Assembly: GCA_036003885.1 (NCBI GenBank)
Contig: DASYSA010000041.1
Span: 1 to 13,249 of the forward strand
Source: DASYSA01 sp036003885
GTDB taxonomy: Bacteria; Acidobacteriota; Blastocatellia; UBA7656
Direction of reading: 5' to 3'
Length of the DNA stretch: 13,249 bases
Numbering within the stretch: the stretch's first letter is position 1; every line of letters starts with the position of its first letter. A program made the translations under genes and the position numbers. Shown here piece after piece: positions 6,768 to 13,249 of this stretch. A model generated the notes under the pieces. It was given only the letters and a program-made list of their open reading frames with translations, was not told where the DNA came from and searched no databases.

Positions 6768-7424
6768 TCAATCTCCCGAGCGTGAGTTCCCATTCGAGCC
6801 TGGTCGCGGACGCGCCGGCGGCTCGTCGAAGTCGTCGAGTATCGCTTCGGCCACTGTCGACCTGGTCTGTGGAAGTCCAAGCGATCGCTTCGCAAGACCC
6901 TTCAGTTCGACCCATTCCTCGAGCAGCGCGACCTGAGGCTCGATCAACCCTTCGATCTCCACCTCTTCACCAGGCTTGAAGTTCAACTCGCATGCCTGAA
7001 GCTCCGCGGGCTTGGCGGGATTGAAGATCGGGATGCCCCACTTGCGACAGATAATCGGTCGCGCTTCGTAGATCGAACACGCATCGCCGACTAGCGCGGG
7101 ACACGCCAATCGAAGCCCCGGCCTGGGTGTTATGGCTTCCTCTTCATCGGACTCCTCGTCCTTGCCGATCAGCTTCCTGGCGTCCGCCACGTACTGTCGC
7201 GCGCCTGTTCGTAAGCGGTCCCGTTCCCCCTCAGGCATCGCCTTTATCGCGCGAGAGATGTACGCGGCTTCAATGCGAGAGATCGAGAACATCTGGCTGC
7301 AACACATCGAGCAGCCCCGCCGGCACTGCATTCGCTCGTCGAATTTCTGGTACACCCGGCGAAACTCCGCGTCCACCGCGGAGACATGTTGTTCGTATGC
7401 GCTGAAGATATCGTCTGGGTGCAT
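6768..7424 (-). CDS. YkgJ-family cysteine cluster protein (CxxCxxCC type)
   Basis: A 218-aa protein with the cysteine pattern of the YkgJ/UPF0153 family: C34, C38, C41, C42 (CRRGCSMCC), then C108, C116 and C126 in CPALVGDACSIYEARPIICR, and C145. The spacing and the YEARPxxCRxWG segment are characteristic. The family is thought to bind a metal, either zinc or an iron-sulfur cluster; its reaction is not established. Residues 90-97 form an acidic insert (DEESDEEE), and the C-terminal 25 residues are disordered-looking (PPARPRPGSNGNSRSGD). A modest GGA about ten bases upstream supports the start. It is followed by the 102-aa gene, and its upstream side carries the palindrome element at 7532-7674. 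Confidence 0.85.
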   Translation of the reverse strand: MHPDDIFSAYEQHVSAVDAEFRRVYQKFDERMQCRRGCSMCCSQMFSISRIEAAYISRAIKAMPEGERDRLRTGARQYVADARKLIGKDEESDEEEAITPRPGLRLACPALVGDACSIYEARPIICRKWGIPIFNPAKPAELQACELNFKPGEEVEIEGLIEPQVALLEEWVELKGLAKRSLGLPQTRSTVAEAILDDFDEPPARPRPGSNGNSRSGD

Positions 7425-7534
7425 GGCATTTCCATCGCTGCGGGCGCTAGTTGCCTCTCACATTGAAATCGGCAGTGAGTCCGAAGCCGTCAAGAGGTTC
7501 CTTCGATTTCCTTTGATGCGGCATCCTGTAATTA

Positions 7535-7556
7535 ACACCCCTCTTCAGAGGCGTGT
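7535..7556. repeat. Palindrome P1 (outer, left)
   Basis: Arms ACACCCCTCT and AGAGGCGTGT surround a TC centre: ten base pairs with one C/C mismatch. Confidence 0.75.
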
Positions 7557-7577
7557 CTTTGGCAGCGAGGGCCTCAG

Positions 7578-7593
7578 AACTGTTTCAACAGTT
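7578..7593. repeat. Palindrome P2 (inner, left)
   Basis: AACTGTTTCAACAGTT: perfect 7-bp arms around TC. Its reverse complement AACTGTTGAAACAGTT differs from P3 only by a T-A to C-G pair exchange. Confidence 0.8.
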
Positions 7594-7612
7594 TTGCGGC
7601 ATCGAGGCAACA

Positions 7613-7628
7613 AACCGTTGAAACGGTT
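7613..7628. repeat. Palindrome P3 (inner, right)
   Basis: AACCGTTGAAACGGTT: perfect 7-bp arms around GA. It is the inverted, compensated partner of P2. Confidence 0.8.
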
Positions 7629-7647
7629 GCGACCCACGCCGGAGCCG

Positions 7648-7673
7648 TAACACCCAACTGAAGTTGGGTGTTA
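7648..7673. repeat. Palindrome P4 (outer, right)
   Basis: Arms TAACACCCAACT and AGTTGGGTGTTA surround a GA centre: twelve perfect base pairs. In reverse complement it aligns with P1, with the internal CT/AG pairs replaced by AA/TT. On the minus strand it lies about 45 bases after the TPR gene stop but has no T-run. Confidence 0.8.
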
Positions 7674-7717
7674 ACGAGAAAGCGTAATCGAATTCGCCGT
7701 GACAGTCCACTAGTCGT

Positions 7718-8536
7718 TCAGTCGACCAGATGGCCGTGAGTCGAAAAGTCATATTCGGGGTCCAGATCAAACGCGCGCTGCCATGCCCGAATGCCCCCGT
7801 CTACATCGCCCAGCGCAAAGTAGATCAGCCCAAGCGCGTGATGGATGAAGGGATGCTCTGAAGAGAGGTCCAGGGCTTCGTGGTAGTGTGTCGCGGCTTC
7901 CGGCCAGTTCCGGCGGTCGAATGCCTGTTGGGCACTCCTGACCGCGGCGGCCCAGAAATGTCCCTCCTGGTCCGGGCCGCTTTGAACAGGAATTCGACTG
8001 CTCGAGTTCAACACTTCTTTAGCCAGCCGGGAGAACTCATCCTTTGCAGGCGACTCGTTGAAGATCGCAACTGAGTGCAGTAGCTCTTGAACGCCGCGGT
8101 TCAGCCAGTCCGGTTCACGCTCGTCCGAGTAGATCAGCCGCACGGCCTTGCGATAATGCTCACGGCTTGCGAGCAGGGCTTCGGTGCGGATGAGAAATTC
8201 TTCGGCTTTGTGATGGTGAGGGTCGATCTCGAGGGCGCGGCGATACGACGAGGAGGCCTCATCCAACCTGCCCACTGCCCCGACTGCGCTGCCGAGCAGG
8301 TAGTGAGCGTCAGCGTAGTTCGAGTCGGCGGATATGGCCCGATTCAGCGCTTCGACGGCCAGGTCCGCCTGTCTCGTTTCGAGATAGCAGAGCCCGAGAT
8401 AAAACCATGCGTGAGGGTTTTGCGGCGCTTCGACGGCCGCGGAGCTGAACCTTTCAATGGCATCGTCAAACTCGGCGACTCCAAGCGCTGCCAGGCCTTG
8501 CTCTATCAACTCCTCGGGCGTTCCTTCGCTCGACAT
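7718..8536 (-). CDS. Soluble TPR-repeat protein
   Basis: A 272-aa protein. The start at 8536 is set by a perfect GGAGG (8541-8545 on the + strand as CCTCC) five bases upstream; longer in-frame starts would overlap the preceding ParA gene. TPR-like units occur at about residues 8-41, 42-75 and 76-109 (for example AWFYLGLCYLETRQADLAVE), then after a less regular middle part at about 195-228 and 229-262. There is no signal peptide or membrane segment, so it should be a cytoplasmic protein-binding scaffold. Its start is 25 bases downstream of the ParA-like stop, so the two almost certainly share a transcript, and a partnership is plausible. No enzymatic motif was seen. Confidence 0.88.
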   Translation of the reverse strand: MSSEGTPEELIEQGLAALGVAEFDDAIERFSSAAVEAPQNPHAWFYLGLCYLETRQADLAVEALNRAISADSNYADAHYLLGSAVGAVGRLDEASSSYRRALEIDPHHHKAEEFLIRTEALLASREHYRKAVRLIYSDEREPDWLNRGVQELLHSVAIFNESPAKDEFSRLAKEVLNSSSRIPVQSGPDQEGHFWAAAVRSAQQAFDRRNWPEAATHYHEALDLSSEHPFIHHALGLIYFALGDVDGGIRAWQRAFDLDPEYDFSTHGHLVD

Positions 8537-8561
8537 TGAACCTCCACTTCGGGAAAGCCGA

Positions 8562-9311
8562 TCACGCAAGGGCGTTAATCCGCCTGATGACTTCTTTGGC
8601 AAGTGATGAATAGTCTTCGGCGCCATCGCTCGACGGAGAATACTCGAACACCGACTTGTGTGCTTGCTGGGAATAGTCAAGCTCAGCGCGCTCGCGGATC
8701 ATGGTGCGCAGCACTCGGCCGCGGAAGAGTTTCTTCGCTTCTTGTCGGACCGCCTCGGGTCCTGCCTTGCGCGTAGTATAGAAGGTCATTACGACGCCGG
8801 TTCGTTCGCTGTCGATACGGGCCTCCCGAGCGTGCCCGTCGATAAACTCAATCATCTGTTCGATCGAGCGCAATCCGAGCCAGGTCGACATGCAAGGAAT
8901 CAGCAGATAGTCCGACAGCGAAAGAGCAGCCGTGGTCATGCGTCCAAGCTCGGGCGGGAGATCGAACAAGACGAAGTCAAACTCGTCGTCCCCGGTTGCC
9001 CGCTTGAGGGGCGCTGTGATCGCTCTCAGTCCGTCCGCTCCGGCCGCGGTGCGGGCGAGGCGAAGACCGCCGCTCGGCAGAAGCCAGATTCCCTCGCGCA
9101 ACTCCGTGGGTTCAGCCGATCCGCCCTCGAGGACCGAAGCGACCGTGCCCGACGAGCGATCGAGTCCGGCCAGAAACCTCAAATTATCCTGAGGGTCGCA
9201 ATCGACAAGCAGCACCTTCGCCCCGGCAAGCGCAAGTCCGAACCCGAGGTTCCAGGTTGTGGTGGTCTTTCCGGTTCCACCCTTGGATGCACCAATAGCA
9301 ATGTGTTTCAT
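8562..9311 (-). CDS. ParA/MinD-type P-loop ATPase, orphan
   Basis: A 249-aa protein. The start at 9311 puts the deviant Walker A KGGTGKTT at residues 10-17 (signature Lys10, catalytic Lys15), with AGGTGA just upstream of the ATG. Walker A' is VDCDPQ at 36-41, and the Walker B/switch region reads FDLPPELG around 116-123, where many ParA proteins have D-T/C-P-P. The short N-terminus without a helix-turn-helix is typical of small chromosomal or orphan ParA proteins that position cargo on the nucleoid by ATP-dependent dimerisation. No parB gene lies beside it; the downstream neighbour is the TPR protein. The likely role is intracellular positioning of an unknown complex. The ATPase family is sure, the cargo is not. 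Confidence 0.9.
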   Translation of the reverse strand: MKHIAIGASKGGTGKTTTTWNLGFGLALAGAKVLLVDCDPQDNLRFLAGLDRSSGTVASVLEGGSAEPTELREGIWLLPSGGLRLARTAAGADGLRAITAPLKRATGDDEFDFVLFDLPPELGRMTTAALSLSDYLLIPCMSTWLGLRSIEQMIEFIDGHAREARIDSERTGVVMTFYTTRKAGPEAVRQEAKKLFRGRVLRTMIRERAELDYSQQAHKSVFEYSPSSDGAEDYSSLAKEVIRRINALA

Positions 9312-9423
9312 GTTCACCTGTAGAAATAAATCATGATGGCCGCCTGGACTGTCAGGTCCACCTCTCCCGGTTTGCCGGCTCTTAACCGGCGCCACGCAAA
9401 ACACGTCCCTCCAAGGCGGTTTT

Positions 9424-10632
9424 CTATTTCTGCAGAATTGGAGCTTCGGAACCTGAACTTGAAGCCTCTGCCTCCCCGACGGGCTCCGCCACATTATCCG
9501 GCGGAACCTCGAGCCGCTGAATCCCCTTGTAGGCGAGGTAATGGTTATACCCGACCATCATCAATCCAACAACCGGAACGGCCAGAAAAATGCCGATGAG
9601 CCCGCCAATCTCGGCTCCGCATAGAATCGCGATCACAACTACCAGCGGATGAATCTTGATCCCGTGACCGACTATCTTAGGATAGATGACATAGTCCTGA
9701 ACGATCCGAAGCACGAGAAGAAACAACGCCGCTATGACTGCTGTCTGCCACGACTCGGTCAGTCCGAGACCGCATATGACAATAGCGGAGATCAGCGGCC
9801 CAACCAGGGGCACGAACTCCAATACTCCAGCCACCGCTCCGAGCACCAATGCGTAGGGTACCCCAATCACCCCCAGGCCCGCGGTTACCAGCATCCAGAT
9901 CACAAGGCACGCCGTGAGCTGTGCCCTGATATAAGCCGCCAGAGTGCGGCTCACATCAAGCAAAAGCCAATGCACGCGTTTTCTGAGACGCTCCGTCGGC
10001 ATGAACGAGACGATCTCCTGTTCAAACAGAGCGGCATCCTTCAGCATAAAGAACGCAAGGACTGGTACGAGGATCATCCACGGCAGGTAAGTTAGATAGC
10101 CCAGTATGGCGCCCACTACGTCCTGCAACCACGGCAGGAGCGAATCGGCGACCTTGCCCGACGAACTAAGCACCGAGTCACGCCATTCCTTGGGCAGCTT
10201 CAGATGACGCATCCAACTGTTTGCGTCGTTCATGCTGTTGTTAACCGACGTGGTGGCTGATGAGATATACCTCGGCAGGTTCTTCGCCAACTCGGTGATC
10301 TGATCCCACAGGAGCGGCCAAAGGAGGCGCAGGCCAAGGAAGAGCAGGCCTCCAATCATCAGATAGACCATCCCAATTGCAGCGCCTCGCGGCACCTTTA
10401 GTTCACGCTTGCCCAGGTAGACGGGCTGCTCGACGAAACGGACCAGCGGCGCAATCAAATAGCAAACGAAGACAGCGAGAATCAACAGGAATAACAGCGC
10501 GCGAATCTCGTAGAGAAACCACAGGGAGAGAATAACGGCCGCCAGGAGCAAAATTACCCTGACGATCACGAGTGTCCAGACGCGAATCATCTCGGACTGT
10601 CTGAACGATCTCTTCTTCAACCTGACCTCCAT
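9424..10632 (-). CDS. AI-2E family membrane transporter/permease
   Basis: A 402-aa multi-pass membrane protein. The start at 10632 has GGAG about nine bases upstream. Hydrophobic segments lie at about 19-41, 45-64, 84-107, 172-197, 238-257, 261-290 and 296-314, and a long one at 328-362. Family-typical motifs include VPVLAFFMLKD (189-199), LEFVPLVGPLIS (271-282) and DYVIYPKIVG (313-322) followed by HPL. The soluble stretch at about 108-170 is the expected extracytoplasmic part. The family includes proteins proposed to export autoinducer-2 and others acting as ion/H+ exchangers, so the substrate is open. The C-terminal 25 residues are polar and acid/serine-rich. The ParA-like gene follows after 112 bases in the same direction. 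Confidence 0.88.
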   Translation of the reverse strand: MEVRLKKRSFRQSEMIRVWTLVIVRVILLLAAVILSLWFLYEIRALLFLLILAVFVCYLIAPLVRFVEQPVYLGKRELKVPRGAAIGMVYLMIGGLLFLGLRLLWPLLWDQITELAKNLPRYISSATTSVNNSMNDANSWMRHLKLPKEWRDSVLSSSGKVADSLLPWLQDVVGAILGYLTYLPWMILVPVLAFFMLKDAALFEQEIVSFMPTERLRKRVHWLLLDVSRTLAAYIRAQLTACLVIWMLVTAGLGVIGVPYALVLGAVAGVLEFVPLVGPLISAIVICGLGLTESWQTAVIAALFLLVLRIVQDYVIYPKIVGHGIKIHPLVVVIAILCGAEIGGLIGIFLAVPVVGLMMVGYNHYLAYKGIQRLEVPPDNVAEPVGEAEASSSGSEAPILQK

Positions 10633-10656
10633 TGGGTACCGCTCCGGGCCGAGGGC

Positions 10657-10686
10657 AGTATAGCACAATGGATTCGGGCCAGTCAG
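10657..10686 (-). promoter_or_regulatory. Candidate promoter of the AI-2E-family gene
   Basis: On the minus strand, CTGACT (10681-10686) and TATACT (10657-10662) are 18 bases apart, with the predicted start near 10650, some 18 bases before the ATG. The -10 box is good and the -35 box moderate. It lies after the protease terminator, as expected if the transporter, ParA-like and TPR genes form a separate unit. Confidence 0.45.
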
Positions 10687-10761
10687 ACGGATGTGACTCA
10701 CTCCAGTGTCCGTCATGTTTGGGCCATCTTGGAGTGCTTCGAAGGGCCATGTCTTCGTTCC

Positions 10762-10802
10762 AAAAGAGAAGCGGCCCGGACACTCAGCCCGGGCCGCTTC
10801 TC
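10762..10802 (-). terminator. Strong intrinsic terminator of the S41 protease gene
   Basis: A perfect 14-bp GC-rich stem, GAGAAGCGGCCCGG (10766-10779) against CCGGGCCGCTTCTC (10789-10802), closes a 9-base loop. In the minus-strand direction it is followed by TTTTGG. It lies 27 bases downstream of the protease stop codon. Confidence 0.85.
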
Positions 10803-10828
10803 ACAGAATTCAAGGGTGCGCGAAACCT

Positions 10829-12487
10829 TCAATTCCTCCGAATCTCACCGCCGCGCGCCGCAGCAGCCCGTTCGCGACGAATGTCCTCAGCCATTGCCTT
10901 TGCCTTGGGCAGTTCTGCAATCGCGTGCTGCATCTGAATATCCCGCTCCAGCAATACCTGCAACGATGCCTCCTGGCCGTAGGCAGCCGTAACCACTTCG
11001 CTTCGGATCTGGGTCTTCAGGAAATCCGCGTCCTTGTCGACTCGCGCTTCGTCCACCTTGAGGTCTTTATGTTCGCGCAGGAAGACCTTGAACGCCGCCA
11101 GCACCTTAGGGGTAACCACATACTCTTCATCTCCCAGGCGATGGTTGTGATCCGCGTTGTGATCAACCTTGAAGTCACCCAGACCGGGCACCTGCCCTGC
11201 TACGAGGACCCTGGCGAATTGGAATACGGGCTCGATCCAGAAACGCCCCAATTCCAATTCTCGCGCGGGGAGCTTCACCGCCACATCGGGCTGGATGCCC
11301 CCTCCGCCATAGACCGTTCGACCCGCGTCCGTATGCTTCTCATCGTTGCGGTTCACCGCATCCTTATCACCGCGCTGCAGGTAATAATCGTAGAAGGACT
11401 TGCCGCTGTAGTCGCGCTGGATCAGCCGTCCGCTGGGTGTGTAGTAGTGACCGGTTGTGAGCGTTAGCCCCGACCCGTCCGATAGCGTGAAAACGGTTTG
11501 AACCAGGCCCTTCCCAAAGCTGTTTTCTCCAACCAGTCTCGCGCGATCGTGATCCTGAAGCGCACCGGCCACAATCTCAGCCGCTGAAGCCGATGAGCGG
11601 TTGATTAGAACGACCATTGGATAGTCTTCCGGGCTCGGGTTGTTGGCTGTGAAGTCGCGATTCGGAAAGACGTCAGGACGGCCACGCATTGAGAGCACCT
11701 TCTGGCCCCTGTAGAGAAAGTTGTTAGACACCCGAAACGCCTGTTCGACAAGCCCGCCGCGGTTGCCACGCAGGTCCAGGAGCAACGAAGTCATGCCGTG
11801 CTCTTTGAGGTCCCGCAACGCGTCGCGAAGCTCCCGGTCAGTAGTGGTGTTGAATCCGCGCGACATGCTGATGTACCCGACGCCGTTCCCGAGCAAAAAG
11901 TAATTTGGTATCGACGGCAGAGAGACTTCTGCCCGGATCAGCTTGAACTCCAGAGGCTGAGCGACACCGAGCCGTGATAGTTTGACCGTCACAGGTGTGC
12001 CGACCGATCCTAACAGCTTGCTTGAGACCTGCGATGAGCTCCAACCTTCGGTTGACTGCCCATCGACTTCAATTATCTGGTCGCCAAAACGGATGCCCGA
12101 GCGGTGAGCCGGCGTGCCGTTAAAGGGAGAGGTTATGTAAACTTTGCCATTGCGCTGCGCGATCACTGAACCTATGCCAAAGTAACGGCTGCGCTGGTCG
12201 TTCTGAAAGTCTTCCCACTCCTTGCGGTCGAAATAGCCCGAATGCGGATCCAGAGTGTGCAGCATTCCGAGGATCGAAGCCTTTGTCAGCCGGTCCCATT
12301 CCACCTTCCCAGCGTAGTTTTCCTGGGCGACCAGAATCGCTTTCGTAAAGTCCTCAGCTATTCTCCTCCGGGCAGGACTGTTCTCATCACTCTGCGACTG
12401 GGCTCGCTGACCAGAGTGGGCGCCGGCAAACGTGAGAGGCATGACCAGCGCTACCACCAACAACCAGTACCGTCTCTTTGATCTCAT
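10829..12487 (-). CDS. S41 family C-terminal processing peptidase (secreted, PDZ)
   Basis: A 552-aa CtpA-like serine protease. Residues 1-24 form a signal peptide (MRSKRR, then a hydrophobic core to about 22). A helical domain follows (about 40-95), then a PDZ domain (about 100-185, with FGIGSVI and GIRFGDQIIEVDGQ), then the S41 core. The catalytic serine is most likely S301 in NRSSASAAEIVAGAL and the lysine K326 in GENSFGKGLVQ; their spacing of 25 fits the Ser-Lys dyad of the family. A carboxyl-terminal helical extension of about 120 residues ends in basic, alanine-rich sequence. Such enzymes degrade or trim proteins in the cell envelope. GAGGAG lies about 11 bases before the ATG, slightly far. 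It appears to be a single-gene unit with its own terminator. Confidence 0.92.
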   Translation of the reverse strand: MRSKRRYWLLVVALVMPLTFAGAHSGQRAQSQSDENSPARRRIAEDFTKAILVAQENYAGKVEWDRLTKASILGMLHTLDPHSGYFDRKEWEDFQNDQRSRYFGIGSVIAQRNGKVYITSPFNGTPAHRSGIRFGDQIIEVDGQSTEGWSSSQVSSKLLGSVGTPVTVKLSRLGVAQPLEFKLIRAEVSLPSIPNYFLLGNGVGYISMSRGFNTTTDRELRDALRDLKEHGMTSLLLDLRGNRGGLVEQAFRVSNNFLYRGQKVLSMRGRPDVFPNRDFTANNPSPEDYPMVVLINRSSASAAEIVAGALQDHDRARLVGENSFGKGLVQTVFTLSDGSGLTLTTGHYYTPSGRLIQRDYSGKSFYDYYLQRGDKDAVNRNDEKHTDAGRTVYGGGGIQPDVAVKLPARELELGRFWIEPVFQFARVLVAGQVPGLGDFKVDHNADHNHRLGDEEYVVTPKVLAAFKVFLREHKDLKVDEARVDKDADFLKTQIRSEVVTAAYGQEASLQVLLERDIQMQHAIAELPKAKAMAEDIRRERAAAARGGEIRRN

Positions 12488-12576
12488 TTCAGCTAATTCT
12501 CCTCGGTCAAACTTAGGAGCGAGCGTGAAACCAGGAGCTCACGACTTGAAAAGTGACGCCCGGTCTCAACACTCGC

Positions 12577-12605
12577 ATTCTAACGGAAAGCACTTCTGAA
12601 AACAA
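12577..12605 (-). promoter_or_regulatory. Candidate promoter of the S41 protease gene
   Basis: On the minus strand TTGTTT (12600-12605) and TAGAAT (12577-12582) are separated by 17 bases; the -10 box matches five of six consensus positions, the -35 box three. The leader would be about 80 bases. No equally good plus-strand promoter was found for the divergent gene at 12772 in this 284-base region, although TACAAT at 12668-12673 is a possible -10 box. Confidence 0.35.
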
Positions 12606-12771
12606 CAGTGAGCATAACCTGTGAATTTCCGCGATCGGCCTATCGACAGAGACTGTTGACGTTCGTAGTACAATAGGTCAGAAAAAGAACATTCTGCCCC
12701 ACTGGTAATAATCCGTCACGCCGCCAATCCGCATTCGCCCTCCAGGCGCTGCGCATGGAGGAGATCCCATC

Positions 12772-13249
12772 ATGAAGAAGATCATCGCAATCGCCGCGCT
12801 GACCCTTACCCTGTCGGTCCTTTCCAGCGCACAAACAGTCGCCACTACGAAGACCGTCTGCAAAGGTGACGCCATTCCTGAGGGCTATACCACTGTCGGC
12901 GAAACGCAGTCCAGTGACTGTCCCAATGGCGCCTGGGTCATAAAGCAGCGAGCAACTTCGAAGCCCAGGTTTGAACAGTCGGCCGCCGGCTCTCCCCGGA
13001 TGGCAGAAGAAAACTCAACCGGCGTTGGAAGTTCGCGGGGGCCTGCTTCGACAAACGACGCTCTTGAGTTCGCCAGGAAGGCATTTGAGATGTTGTCGCG
13101 CGGCGACCCCGCCGTCGAAGAGATGATCGATTGGGATCATCTGAAAATCGAGGGCAAGGATTTCGGCGCGATGCTTACGCAAGTCGCGGCCTCGACGCAG
13201 AAGGATCTGTCGACATTCCGCAAAGAATTTATTGCCAACTTCGGCTCTT
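12772..13249 (+). CDS. Secreted protein of unknown function (3' end outside window)
   Basis: The frame is open from ATG 12772 to the window edge: 159 codons, incomplete. GGAGGAG (12757-12763) is an excellent ribosome site eight bases before the start. Residues 1-20 form a signal peptide (MKKIIAIAALTLTLSVLSSA, cleavage likely after SSA). Next is a short motif with two cysteines, TVCKGDAIPEGY to DSSCP-like SSDCPNGAWVIKQ (about residues 29-59). From memory, this pattern recurs as a small domain in secreted acidobacterial proteins. After a low-complexity Ser/Gly/Pro linker (about 60-95) a helical region begins (NDALEFARKAFEMLSRGDPA). The function is unknown. It is divergent from the protease gene. 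Confidence 0.8.
   Translation, partial: MKKIIAIAALTLTLSVLSSAQTVATTKTVCKGDAIPEGYTTVGETQSSDCPNGAWVIKQRATSKPRFEQSAAGSPRMAEENSTGVGSSRGPASTNDALEFARKAFEMLSRGDPAVEEMIDWDHLKIEGKDFGAMLTQVAASTQKDLSTFRKEFIANFGS

Larger units (their letters stand above)
7532..7674. repeat. 143-bp element of four palindromes with terminal inverted repeats
   Basis: The ends are TTAACACCC (7532-7540) and its exact complement GGGTGTTAA (7666-7674). Inside are four short palindromes, each with a two-base GA/TC centre, at 7535-7556, 7578-7593, 7613-7628 and 7650-7671. The outer pair resemble each other in inverted orientation, as do the inner pair, so the element is a large quasi-palindrome. Differences between partners occur as base-pair-preserving changes. 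It is non-coding and lies between the TPR gene and the YkgJ-type gene. It resembles REP/REPIN-like or MITE-like elements, but I cannot name a known family. Confidence 0.8.

Noticed and set aside
7578..7628. Possible parS sites for the nearby ParA-like ATPase, because the palindromes contain TGTTTCA and TTGAAAC
   Set aside because: The canonical parS is TGTTTCACGTGAAACA; here the centre is different (AACTGTTTCAACAGTT) and no parB gene is present, so the likeness is only a half-site.
7532..7674. Short CRISPR-like array
   Set aside because: The palindromes are not identical repeats, alternate in orientation, and the intervals between them vary; no cas gene is nearby.
8537..8680. 48-residue N-terminal extension of the TPR protein
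   Set aside because: It would overlap the end of the ParA-like gene, while the start at 8536 has a perfect GGAGG at ideal spacing.
9336..9400. Hairpin CCGGTT/AACCGG after the transporter gene as a terminator
   Set aside because: The stem is only 6 bp with competing pairings and there is no T-run, so readthrough into the ParA-like gene is as likely.
9312..9494. 61-residue N-terminal extension of the ParA-like protein
   Set aside because: The extension overlaps the transporter gene end and is Arg/Pro-rich; the P-loop fold begins directly at MKHIAIGASKGG with an AGGTGA upstream.

Overview
The window looks like a chromosomal segment of a GC-rich, soil-type bacterium. The most likely source is Acidobacteriota, possibly the Blastocatellia/Pyrinomonadales branch. 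That placement is inferred from family content, not from a marker gene: a Sigma70_ECF-type sigma factor with an ATGA overlap to a very large Ser/Thr kinase-TPR protein, an NxxGxxAF-repeat secreted protein, and a short secreted-protein motif with a Cys-(x)n-IP-x-GY pattern. No rRNA, tRNA, CRISPR array, transposase or phage gene was seen.

Left part (1-6308, mostly + strand). After the last 17 codons of an upstream gene come two diverged copies of one sigma-factor/kinase operon, each with the same TATAAT promoter. Copy A (203-1023) has an intact sigma gene, but its kinase is cut off after about 55 codons. Copy B (2645 onward) has a sigma gene destroyed by a 415-base internal loss, followed by a complete 1055-aa membrane kinase with TPRs. 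Between them, on the opposite strand, is a secreted repeat protein (1068-2456) with its own terminator. The two copies have thus decayed reciprocally, leaving one intact sigma gene and one intact kinase gene 2 kb apart. The broken sigma reading frame of copy B forms a chain of overlapping stop/start codons (TAATG, then ATGA) that could still carry ribosomes to the kinase. A 70-aa cysteine-containing small protein closes this block.

Right part (6441-12487, all - strand). In transcription order it holds a secreted S41/C-terminal-processing protease with a strong terminator, an AI-2E-family membrane protein, an orphan ParA-like ATPase, a soluble TPR protein that probably shares its transcript, then a YkgJ-type cysteine-cluster protein and a 102-aa hypothetical protein. 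Between the TPR gene and the YkgJ gene is a non-coding 143-base element (7532-7674). It has 9-base terminal inverted repeats and contains four near-perfect palindromes whose differences are compensatory; this is the most striking non-coding structure here.

Right edge (12772-13249, + strand). A lipid-anchor-free secreted protein gene starts with a good ribosome site and runs off the window.

The two most unusual items are the reciprocally degraded sigma/kinase duplication with its relay of leader ORFs, and the compensatory palindrome element. Functional statements are family inferences from reading the translation; no database search was possible.
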